DNA of 64,000 bases. Source: Pomacea canaliculata (Eukaryota > Mollusca > Gastropoda > Architaenioglossa > Ampullariidae). The DNA lies in contig NC_037602.1 of NCBI RefSeq assembly GCF_003073045.1, forward strand, positions 9,720,464-9,784,463. Reading direction: 5' to 3'. The position numbers were made by a program, and so were the translations under genes. How positions within the stretch are numbered: position 1 is the first letter of the stretch; each line of letters opens with the position of its first letter. The notes beneath the pieces were generated by a model. It saw nothing but the letters and a program-made list of their open reading frames with translations, was not told the DNA's origin and made no database searches. This document shows, piece by piece, positions 26,501 to 37,005 of the stretch.

Positions 26501-27104
26501 AGCACTCTAAATACTATGCTTCTATGAGCTAGATGAAACACTAAACTCACACTGAGTAAGATCCATTTATTAGCTAGATAAAGCACTAAATTCACACTGT
26601 GTAAGATCCTGTGCTTAGTTCCTGTCATGGAGTATATGAAACATGCTATTATTAAATGAAAAGCATTTTTTGCAATTGAAAAAATGATTTGCTCTTTGTG
26701 ACACAGATGGAAACTATTTCATTTTTCTTTGGTGACAGGAAAAAGGACATCGTGTCAAAGGGAGAAAGCGACGCATCAAGGAAGCTAGTGAAACTAGTGA
26801 TTCTGATGACGAGAAGGTGACTGTCTCTGAAAAAAATGTTGACCCACAGATGAAGACATTGACACCAATAACAAAAGAATGTGGAGTCAAGCACAGTGAT
26901 AATGAAAACGGGCTAAGCCCCATGCAGAGTAAAATGAGAGGCCATATGGAGTGCTCTATTCCAGTTCTGAATCCTGTTGCAGAACATGGGTCTGCATCTC
27001 AGCATTCCAGCAGTGACACTGACACTGACAAAATAGTTTTAAAACCAGCAAAGGGAAAGCAGCACATTTTGGAGTCAGACAGTGAGGAAAGTATCACAAA
27101 GTGA
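23549..27104 (+). CDS. Acidic serine-rich, probably nuclear protein of unknown function (261 aa)
   Basis: Four exons: 23549-23683, 24678-24838, 25786-25909, 26739-27104; phases agree and the total is 786 bp. The N-terminus carries basic KRKCIGKRSR followed by a Ser/Glu/Asp run. Residues about 46-98 are strongly basic (KRHSARIEEKRKKVFRMPKR..), then comes an acidic Ser block (GSEDSSDEESDSESSSE), a KGRKRRIK cluster and a low-complexity tail with two further SDSD/SDSE acidic-serine patches that look like casein kinase 2 targets. The basic clusters are plausible nuclear localisation signals. I see no enzyme motif and do not recognise the family. Introns 1-3 are AT-rich with decayed repeats. AATAAA follows at about 27110 and again at 27447. 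Confidence 0.7.
23830..24370. repeat. Decayed dispersed repeat in intron 1 of the acidic protein gene
   Basis: Two imperfect tandem copies of a unit containing ATAxAGATGAGTACATAA..GTTGA..CA..AATA.AGTTCTT start near 23893 and 23973. The string AATCCATAGTGTATACAGAT near 24366 recurs near 27239, downstream of the gene. A stretch near 24166-24210 (AAGAGTGAGAACTCAC, then GATCAG.AATA) matches the repeat pair at 60228 and 61507. Confidence 0.5.
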
Positions 27105-29531
27105 AAAATAATAAATACAAAAGAGTTCATGTAGAATTAATACTGTATGGAGTTTATCAGGCATGCTTTGAGATGGCTGTTTTATCCAGACTGCTGTCAA
27201 AGGCACTTTACAAAGAGTCCTGGAAATATTACTTTTTAATCCATAGTGTATACAGATAGTAGAGCTATCATGGTTTGCATGTGGAAGTAGATCTAATAAA
27301 GTTGTAAGGCAGCACGGGCAAAATATTGTATGAAAAAACTAATATATTAATAAATCTAATGGTTGACAACTAGGTTGACGGCTGTACAAAATGGGAAAAA
27401 AAGTCATGTATTGTTAGGACTCTTTGTGTGTGTGTAATCTTTACACAATAAACTTATTCTAGGAAGTATTAAAAAGTACTATTTAGAAGGAGAAAGGGAA
27501 ACTAAAAAAAGGTGCCCAAGAAAAGAGGCTATTTTATTATGAGACATTTTATATAATACCCCCAGTTTTTTAATATTTGTATTCAATCTGATTTAATTGT
27601 GATCATGCTTTTTCTCAGTTGGAGATAATTTAGCAGAAAATAGTTCAGATCTGTTATAAATGTAAAATTATTGAGCAGAATGAGACCTCTTTGTGTTGCT
27701 TTCATTGGTGCAGCCCCCTTACTCCCTGAAAATGTGCTTAATCATGAAAACATGTGCATGTGGGAAGTTCATTTTACAACCATGTTGCTGAGAAATGTGC
27801 ATATGGATATGTATCTTGTCTCCAGCTTCACAAAGACTAAGTGCATTGCGTGTGTGTGTGTATTTGTGTATATGTGTCTGTACATATACAGTGTTTACCA
27901 TCCATAAAATGTAAGAGATTTTCAGACTTCCACTTTAAATAGTTTGGGATTTGAGACTTTTGATGTTTTCATTTTGATGAAAAAAGCGCTTTATTTACTA
28001 TATTATGATTTTATGCATAACTATCAATGATAGCTTATAATATGCAAATATAAAATATAAGCTTTTATGTCTGCTTTATTACAAGATGTCTTATGTAATG
28101 AAAATTCAGATCCGACTCTTTTGAATTTTTATTATACAATAACCAAATCGTTCAAGTTTTCAGAGCCGTGTTGGTAAATTTTCTTTACATGATTCAGGGC
28201 TTCTTTGCATGTTTTACACTCATTTCTAGATGATTTACACTTTTCTTTTAGAGGATTAGACAGTATATGAATTTGCATTTAGTTTATTTTTTTAGTTTTT
28301 GTACTTTTTTGCGACACACAATGTATGAATATATGTATCTAAGCCACAGTGATAAATTGGTGCTTATAGAAAAAAAAACTGTATAGGTATTGGTATATTG
28401 ATCAATAGTTTGACAGAATGTATAAATGATAGCTAGTGCACATAGCTAGCTTGTTAACAATATTTTTTTGTCTGTTTGCTTTCCTGACTTGAATGTGTGC
28501 ATATATAATTTTTATATATATAAATTTTTTTTTCAGGTAGTTCGCAAAAGGATTAAATGAAAGTAATCTTAATAACTGTAGCTTAGTGTAACAAATTCCA
28601 ATCAACATGCAAGACACAGGGGTTCACCAAAGGGTGAAAGTTTAAGAGACAGATTGGGCTCAAAGACTAGCCTCATGTGTGCCTTCATTTCTCTTTCTCT
28701 CTCTCTTATGAACAAATGAGAATGAAGGTTGATATCAGTCTATCTTAAGAGAAGCAGTCTTTTAAAATTTTGTGATCACAATAAGCTTTAATTAAATTTA
28801 AAAAAAACTTTTTAAACTCAGCCTCTTAACTATAAATTTGTTCTGTGCCTAGTTACACAGGCATGAAATAAAGATACCAAAGCTGTTACTAATGTTACTA
28901 TTTAGTTTAATACGTCGGTCAAATCCTACACCATAAGATGAATATGGTATTTACATTCAAAAAGCTCAAATAAACCCTCTGTCACGCTCATAATTGACTC
29001 CAGTAACAGTGGAACATACTGAAGTCTTGGTCTTAGAACAGTATCATGCATTTCGTTAATCGCACATTACCATTCAAGTATAACAGAGTCAGATTTTTTC
29101 ATTCCATAATATGTATTTTTTTCATTTTTGTATGATGTGGATGCAAGGCACTTTAAATAATGAATCACATAAAAATAATGGGAATTTAATAGTCGAATCA
29201 GAATGTATTTATAAGAGAAAATCATTTACAACATCAAATACACCATATTTTGTAAAGTTTCTTGTTACAAAAACAAACAAAATACACAGCTTATAGGTAT
29301 AGCATTCTGAATAGCAATAAACTTATATTTTTATATATAAACTATGTATGCATGCTGCAGAGCATTTTTGTATGTCAGTATATATGGATGAATAAATAAA
29401 ACAAACTTGACTGAAAGATTTCAATCTACATTTGACACAAAAAGTACAACTCTCTCTTTGACTTCTTACAGAGAAGTTCTTCACGGTATTATACACGTCT
29501 GTCGGTAAACGTGGGACCTAGCAAAAGTTCC
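27105..29531. other. Intergenic, AT-rich; no gene seen
   Basis: 3' flank of the acidic protein gene (AATAAA at 27110 and 27447) and then AT-rich sequence with short tracts (TG-rich about 27846-27880, TATATA about 28500-28525). No open frame has a recognisable domain. Confidence 0.5.
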
Positions 29532-32500
29532 TCAGTACGTGTCCACCACCACGAGGTCAGAAACACCATCACGGTCTACAACCTGTCTTCGCCGGTAACG
29601 AGCCCCCTTCTCAAGGGACACTTCCAAGATGGCTCCGTTGTTATCTGGATCTCGCATTAGTTTCATGACTCCCTCTACTACCTGGGAAATTCTGTAACAA
29701 AGCAGACATAATGATTTTGTGTAAATTGATGGTGTGAATTGAACATATGTCCCTCTAATAACTAGTTTGTGTAACATTTTTGTAGTCACCGCAGCAATAC
29801 AGCAATTGATTAGTCACACATGCTGAATAGAGATTCAGTGTCTGCTGCAGTTAGTGCATGACAGAGAACTTGACTTACTCCACAAAGCCCTGCTTTTGTA
29901 AAATCTCCGCAATGGTGTCTGTGTCCAGGTCACCCAGACGCTTCAAGTCTACCATTCCGCTTTGGAAGGTTGCAGGACACAGGCAGCACCACCGTACACC
30001 ATGGTCTTTATGGTCAGGATTCATCTACAAAATAGACGTTCGGTAATCACGTGATCTGTCGTCACAAAAGTATATAATCTCAATTTCTTCTCGCTAAGCC
30101 CGCTTCTATCCCGCGAAACGATTGCAAAATGGCTTTCCCTGGAGTCACTCCTAGCTATGAATCATAACCTCTTTATATTTCCACCTTGCCTCTCACCCAA
30201 ATTTTGCGTCGGTTTGAGAGTTTTGTCATAAAGAGTTTTTATTGTTTATGAGTCAAAGTGTATCTGACCACCAGTTCGGGGTGAGTATGAATATTACTGA
30301 AAGATATACCCATAATTGCTAATAATATTACAGCTGTTACTATATATATATAGAGAGAAAGATGTATATGTGTGTAGCTATATGTGCAAAGTTCATGTGC
30401 TGACTTACCGCCCAGCTGGTGGTGAAACCAATCACAGCATGTTTTGATGCAGTGTAGCTGGGACAAATGGATTTCGGGTATAATGCTATTACACCAAACA
30501 CGCACGCACACGCGCGCACACACACACACATATTACTGATGAGTGAAAATAGTCAGAATGAACGATGAAAGACTGCCCCGTAAAATCTACAAAATGTTAT
30601 TTGATTTAGATACAAAAGGAAAATCTAACTGGGTATCTAATATTAAAAGAAAGTTATTTTCATTGGGGTTTGGTTTTGTGTGGTTAAATCAAGGGGTACA
30701 ATGTGAAAGAATGTTTATAAATAAATTTAAAGAACGACAAGTTTTGTGTAGATGGCAAGAGTGGGAGGACCACATCACTAGTAGTGAGAGATTTTCCTTT
30801 TATGCTACTTATGGGATTTCAGGAGCTGTCAAGAAATATTTACAATTAGACCTTGATTATTATTTGTTGACAATTCTTGCTAAATTTCGGATGGGTGTAT
30901 CTAATATTGCTGTTCATTATTTTAGATATAGAAGATATAATCCACTTGACCTTTTATGTCCATTATGTAAATTAAGTGAGGAAGATGAAGTTCATTTTGT
31001 TTTGTGTTGTGAAGCCCTACATCATTTTAGAATAAGATACTTACATAAAAAATGGTATACTAGTCCAAATAAATTTAAAATGAGTTTGCTACTAGCCTCA
31101 TCAAATGAAAAAGTTGTTAAAAATCTGGCATTGTTTCTCCTCCATGCCTTCCAGTTTAGAAAATCTACAATTGAAGGCAAATAAGCAATTATGAATGTAT
31201 TTTCCTTCTTTTCGCAACCATGTACTGATGTATGAAATATTGTATTATTTTGATGTTACTCCCCCTTCAAAAAGGGCAATGGCCCATTGAATAAACTACT
31301 TATGAACTTATTACTGATGAGTTTGTGGACAGATGCAGCACTTCCAGACCAAAATACTGTAATTAGTTTCGGCTACTCGTAAGATTTAAAGGAAAACTTC
31401 AATATTTGATAAGAGGCTCTTCTTCCATGTGGTTTTAAGCAAATTATTATATATACAAACTTATATATATTGAAATATATACAAATATATATTTAATCAT
31501 TCCTGGGTTTTTTTCGTGACTTTCTTTCTATCGGTACATAAAGCCTTAATGTGTCTTACCCTCTAGAGGGGCTAAAAAATTATCTAGCACAGTCGTAAAT
31601 GAAGAATTTTTATTGTCATGATTAATTATCGAATCGTTGTACAGTCGATGTTTAAATAAAAAGCTCGAGACAAGGGAGGTAACCCACAAAAAAATCTTCT
31701 AGAAGGCAGTTGAAAGAGATGTTTGTGAACAGCATTAATTATAATTTTTGTGATTTCAAGAACAAAGCTAATAGTGAGGGCATACAGTGAAAAAAAAAAA
31801 GGTTCAAAAGTGGGTAAAAGACAAAAAAAAAGAAACTTAAATTCAGAGCAGTTTTAATTTTGCTTGAGAATCTAGAGTTCACCTGCCAGAGAGGCCACGT
31901 TAATGATGACTCCACCACGACCTCCGCGGTCACGGCGCATGTGCTCCAGAGCTAGCAGACTGCCCCGGATGTGTGACCCCTGTTTTGAAAATGGAGTTAA
32001 GTGTCATGAATACTACCGCGCTTTCTTTTTGTTTCTGAATACTTTGCATCAGCTGCATGAGGGATGAACTTGACTTGAATTCGGCTTGAAGCCGTGTGAA
32101 GTATAACATAGACATTACTCACTACGTAAATATTAATTATCTGTGGAAGTCGTAAATTGCTGCCACCATATACAGAAATAAAAAGGAACTAATTAACAAA
32201 CGTTTTGCAAGTACACTGCCGACATTAAGATGTTGACGGTCAAATTGCTCGCCAAGACCTGACAGCCTACAATTTCGCATCAGTCCATCGATATATGTCC
32301 GTGCTGATATATTATTTCCTTTATATTGAATATATTCTTATTAACTACGGTATACATTTTGCGATTTCTTTACGGCAGTTATACTTTACTCAAAATCAAC
32401 GAAGCCTTCTTGCATGACTTGGTTGATTGTTCCCCCTTTTGTTACCACTACAAAGTTTCATGAACGTGATGTACTGAGCGGATGCTCACATGTACATACC

Positions 32501-35356
32501 GCATTAACGGCCAGCACTTTCTCCCACTTGTCCTCCGCCATTATCCCGGCGTTGTTGACGCAGATCTCCACGGCTCCCAGCGTGGACACCGCCGCATCAA
32601 ACGCCGCTATTCACCAAAAAGAAAGCAGTTCTAGCTTGTTACAACACACAGGAAACAACCAGAACGTTTTACAGGTTATCTAATATATTTACACATATGA
32701 AGATTTCGAATGTCGTCTACAAACCTTTGTGCTGCTCGCCATCAGAGACGTCGGCCGGCTGGAAGAAGACGACGTCGGCGCCATATTGTGTTTGTAGCTC
32801 GACCTGTGTGGCCTTCCCTCTCTCAACATCGACATCGACGAAGAACACCTATAGCAAGTTGCAGTTACAGATAAAACATTAAGACATAGTCACATGAATA
32901 TTTTCTCATTTTTTTCAGTTTCCTCTCTCTTTATTTTTACTTGTTTTAAAACTCTAAGTATAGTCGGACTCAACTTAAAGATACAAGGACATCTATTAGT
33001 TATCATTTCACTTCTACAAAACGAAATAATCTTTGCACATATTTCAGAGCTTAATAACTGCCTGTTTACTAACAGTGGCGTAGGAAGATGTTCGGCGTTG
33101 GGGGGGCAAACTCCCTGCTGACAGTGAACGGCGTTCGCACTCGCACATTACGTAAAAAAGGATGGGTGGGGGAGTACTGCACGCACGCACGTACACAGCG
33201 GTAGCATCACAACACGCTGCTTTATTGTTAAAAGGCAAAGCAGCATTAAATAAGAAAAAACAAATTAAAGAATGACTCCCCGGCTAACGCATTCACAAGA
33301 AATGTGATAAACGTTATAATCATATAAATCATATTAATCAAGGTGGGCAAGTCAGTGTGCCAAAAAAACTGCGTCTTCGGTGATTTCTATTAATGAACTC
33401 CATTGCAATCTCGTCCAGATTAAGCAGATCAACCCTCTCTTTAAATACATGCATAATGAGACAGTTATTCAAGCGCGTTTGTGTCATGGAACTTCTCAGG
33501 TATGTTTTTGTTTGTTTTAAGGCAGAAAAACTGCGTGGAAAAACAAAGGTAAAGATTAATTAAGCCTACTCACCCAACGGCTTGTGACACGCTTTGTTCT
33601 ATCTCACAACAAACGCGGGGAAATACGCTGGTTGCTGGAACCCTCTTCTAGACACCACGCCAGTTCCAGCGACAGTACACACAGCACGTGGCAAACCCCC
33701 GACTACTCCCTGAGACGGGCACAGGTCTCTCCACCACCGCAAAAACTCCTCTTCCGCCCCGCCGTCCTCCCAGTCCTGTGTGGCAGGTTTCTATAGGCTT
33801 CGAGAAACCTCCAGAACCTTTCCCTACCCACAGGGACCAGAGTCCGCGAGATAATCCACGTTACAAAGAGACACAGCCCTATACCTGAACTCGGTGTCCG
33901 CACACCCTGGGAAAATAGCCCCATCCACCCCAAAGAGAATCAAAGAGACCAGAGAGGAAGGGACGCAAGGCTACCCTATAATTAAGGGCCATAAACTGGC
34001 CAGACCACCGTGGCCAGGGGACGAAACTAGGGTGGGAATGGCCGCAGGGCCACCCCTTCCTCGCTCCGCTACCCGACGGTGCTGTGCCAGCGATGCGACA
34101 CGTTCTATGGCCATCTACCAAAACACGGACACATATATACAAACCAAACAGTATAACACAGATAACTTATGTTGAGTACCAGCCACAGTCGTTGATGATA
34201 AAAGAGTGCCCTTGTGTAGTTTTAGAAATGTTACTTTTGCACTTCCCCCTGAGTCGTAGATAGCAATAATACCAGTCTCTCTGTCTCTAAAGAAAACTAC
34301 CAATATAGGGACTCACAGTCTTTGCCTTACTTAGGTGAAGTCAAAGCCGTCAATTCGCACTAAACCGTTGGTGTCTAGTAAGATGAAAGTCCTCGTGCTT
34401 TGCTAGCTTTTCACAAAGTGTAAGGGTTCCTGTCTGATTGGCAAGACTGGGGTATTGGTATGCAACTCATTCGTTACTGGCTTTCTGTGTTCCCGATGGC
34501 CAGTGCGGCCCCTTTGGTTGTAAGCGATAGCAGATAATTTTAGGGTGACAGCGAATGGGTGGGGGATGTTTTATGTTGGTCAAAGGAAAACCGCCAAAGA
34601 AAAGGCGTCGCATTATGGGGGAGGGAGGAGGGAGACCACACTCGATGTACCGATGTACTGTCCGGCTGCTTTCTTTGCTCAGGCTTCAACACAGCCTGCA
34701 ATTACATGGCAAACAATACCAACGGACTGTCCCCGATCTGATCGTCAGAGGTGTTAGAGCCTCCACTTGCCTCAGGGCCCGCTTTTGTGACGGTGATGAC
34801 CGTCTCCTCTCTACGTTCCCCTACCTTTCTTCAGTTCTTTGCTCTTTGTGAGAATTACGTCTCAAATATTGGGGGGGCAAAAGGATATTCCTGCCCCCCC
34901 TGTATTTTCCTTGGGGGGGCGGCTGCCCCCGCTGCCCCCCTGGTTCCTACGCCACTGACTAAAACTTGTTGCATTTCAGCTGGTTTGAAGTGATATCCTA
35001 ACTGACATGTATACATACGATGTATATAAGTTTAAAATGTTGCCCATTTCTATCCATATATCTAATTTCGTGACCTTATTAAATAAGAGACAAAGCGAGC
35101 TGCCTCGTAAAATGGGATATTGTTGTTTATATATATATAATTATCTTATTATCGCACACGTAAGTCATAGTGAAGCGAGGAAGGCATTACGTAGCACCAA
35201 AACGTGCCCGCACAATGTCTACATCCATAAAGATGTCTGTCATGAGTACCCTCACTTTCTTACCTTTGCTCCCAGCGACAGTAACTTTACCACGATACCA
35301 CGCCCCAGGCCTTGTGCACCACCGGTAAGAAAGACACCTTTATCACGGGTGTCCAT
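29532..35356 (-). CDS. HPGD-like NAD-dependent short-chain dehydrogenase, complete (267 aa)
   Basis: Seven exons on the minus strand: 35264-35356, 32725-32848, 32500-32606, 31883-31979, 30409-30485, 29879-30024, 29532-29691; all GT-AG, 804 bp in total. Likely role: cytosolic NAD-dependent oxidation of a hydroxylated lipid such as an eicosanoid, as in 15-hydroxyprostaglandin dehydrogenase. Seen: TGGAQGLG (11-18), VFFVD with D36, VNNAG (89-93), N107 in LAVNA, S138 in NVASLA, and Y151/K155 in SYTASK, all at the positions of the human enzyme (266 aa). The segment GVRWCCLCPA replaces the usual GVRxNxICPG. The C-terminus ends DLVVVDTY. Intron 1 (2.4 kb) holds a hAT element and intron 4 (1.4 kb) a LINE, both outside the splice sites. 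Substrate is inferred from family only. Confidence 0.92.
30497..30530. repeat. CA/CG dinucleotide microsatellite
   Basis: ACACGCACGCACACGCGCGC followed by a CA run, immediately next to the left target-site duplication of the LINE insertion. Confidence 0.8.
30545..31308 (+). mobile_element. 5'-truncated LINE insertion with intact ORF end
   Basis: A 764-bp insertion flanked by a perfect 14-bp duplication TATTACTGATGAGT (30531-30544 and 31309-31322). It carries the C-terminal about 210 residues of a non-LTR retrotransposon polyprotein, open to a stop at 31182-31184, with the zinc-knuckle-like end PLCKLSEEDEVHFVLCC. The 3' UTR holds a small hairpin (AAAAAGGGCAATGGCCCATT) and ends ATAAACTACTTATGAAC without poly-A. 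It lies in intron 4 of the dehydrogenase gene on the opposite strand. The copy of this intron near 520-540 lacks it. The perfect duplication and open frame point to a recent insertion. The clade is uncertain. Confidence 0.85.
33073..34957 (-). mobile_element. hAT element remnant with transposase C-terminus (1885 bp)
   Basis: The ends are inverted repeats CAGTGGCGTAGGAA (33073) and TTCCTACGCCACTG (ending 34957), flanked by the 5-bp duplication ACTAA (33068-33072 and 34958-34962). On the minus strand, about 33530 down to the stop at 33338-33340, the frame reads LKQTKTYLRSSMTQTRLNNC and then ..LDEIAMEFINR.., the typical hAT dimerisation (HATC) domain, preceded by a CAG acceptor. The middle is GC-richer and no longer a continuous transposase, so the element is internally rearranged or non-autonomous. 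It sits in intron 1 of the dehydrogenase gene; the related intron at about 2250-2290 has no insertion. A 5-bp duplication fits the hAT5-like group rather than classical 8-bp hAT. Confidence 0.8.
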
Positions 35357-35934
35357 GACGATAACAATCACTGTATCTACTAGCTTTAAGCCCACAAATG
35401 TTGAGGCAACCCTGACTGGACTTCTGTGTCCCCAACATTAGTTGTAGGACGGACTACAGATGCTTGCGACTGCTTAATCTTGTTGACCTCGTGTGCATTT
35501 TGACCTTCTATTAGACCCAGCTGCAAAGTAAAGCTCTTAACAATGCATAAACCTCTTGAAAGTTGCTATGAAAGCTTTGCTCGAGAATAAATATAGCTTA
35601 TCCCTCATGTCACGTGTCAGACTTAAACAAAAAATATAGCCGTCGGCTTGAAACGGGCGATACAAAACCCAGCATGATCTGCCCATCAAACAAAGTATTA
35701 TTGCACTACAAAAGATATCCACTATTTTTCTGGAGTTTAACTGTTAAATAATAACTACGTAAAATTATGTAAAATTTGAACAGGTCGAAAATGACGGAAA
35801 CGACGACGGATTTTGTTTTAATATCTAAATATCCGTTGTGCATAAATGCAACACCTCAAATTCTGCAAACTATAATCTGTGCTAACATTACTAGACAGGG
35901 TTAAGTGGCTCTTTGTGGTCCTATAAGCAGTCCT

Positions 35935-36077
35935 TCAGTAAGTGTTTACCATCCCGAGGCCACAAACACCGTCACGATTGGCGACCTGTCCGCCGATAAC
36001 GCGCCCCCTTCTGATACGACACCTCCAAGATGGCGCCGTGATTGCTGTCCGGATCTTGCATGAGTTTCATTGCAGTG
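35935..36077 (-). pseudogene. Orphan last exon (exon 7) of an HPGD-like gene
   Basis: On the minus strand this reads AMKLMQDPDSNHGAILEVS, then QKGARYRR, clearly homologous to exon 7 of the neighbouring dehydrogenases (..KLIQDPDNNGAILEVS..). A frameshift after RYRR destroys the tail, and the intron-7 acceptor is not preserved. No exons 1-6 are found between it and the next gene downstream on + (37006). It is the remnant of a further tandem copy between the two intact genes. Confidence 0.8.
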
Positions 36078-37005
36078 CTGCTCTTTCATTGTACCAGTTT
36101 GATTTTTACCGTGAACGTTGCTTTCGTTGTCAATAGACGATGCTTGCTATGTCATTGACAGCGATATACGGTTGATAACATCAAACGTTTCCTAATTCAA
36201 TCTACGTTTGCCTTCTCACGGGGAGAAAAAAAAACATGAAAAAAAATCACCCAAACTGTTTTGCAACTAACACGAGAAAGAGTAAAGTGACTAGAGTAGC
36301 AGCAACATTAAACTACCTATGAGTAAAAATTACACCGGTACATAATTTTTTTCTGCAATGTAAGTTGTAAACTCCAAACATTTAACATGAAAATAAAACT
36401 TCGCACGCAGAATTTTTTATGTGGGCTTTTAATCGCGAAAAGTGTAATAAAACAAGGACCACTCTAATGCTTAATAAAATTGTAGAAAAGGAGGAAAATC
36501 TTTTTTTATAAAAAAAACTCTACCAGTGGTGTGCCTAACTAAATGAGAAAATGTAATCAGATTGGATTATTTGTGATCATCATTTACATATATGCATTAA
36601 CAGTTTTGATTTTTGCCATCTGAGGCTATGCAAATATTGTGATCATGCATTAATTACAGCACATCTATATTGCTTTGTAACATCATTGGCTCAAAGAAGC
36701 TCCACGGTGGATCAACAGAGTAGATATTATGCATTGCAGGTATAAAAGTGTCTGCCAAGAGCCACAATTCTCAACGTCTACAAATGTCTGAAGTTCAATT
36801 TGATAAACGTTATTAAGGTTGTGAAATCGAACATGCCTATACCTGGAAATATTAACATTTCTATTAATTTACAGCATGTTTTTATAAAAAGCTCTACACA
36901 TCAAACTAGTACACTTTGTAGCAGCTTACTCAGCATTTTGCAAGTACTTATGTCCTCCAGCATATCACATTTGAATATTATATGTAGACTATAAGAAGTG
37001 TCCCC
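36078..37005. other. Intergenic; no gene seen
   Basis: AT-rich spacer between the orphan exon and the next dehydrogenase. No open frame or repeat stands out. Confidence 0.5.

Noticed and set aside
33584-34175. Overlapping open frames in the middle of the hAT element
   Set aside because: Pro/Arg-rich frames from GC-rich element interior; the only family evidence is the minus-strand HATC segment.
34545-34851. Three overlapping 60-98 codon frames
   Set aside because: They are different frames of the same element interior, with no match to a transposase.
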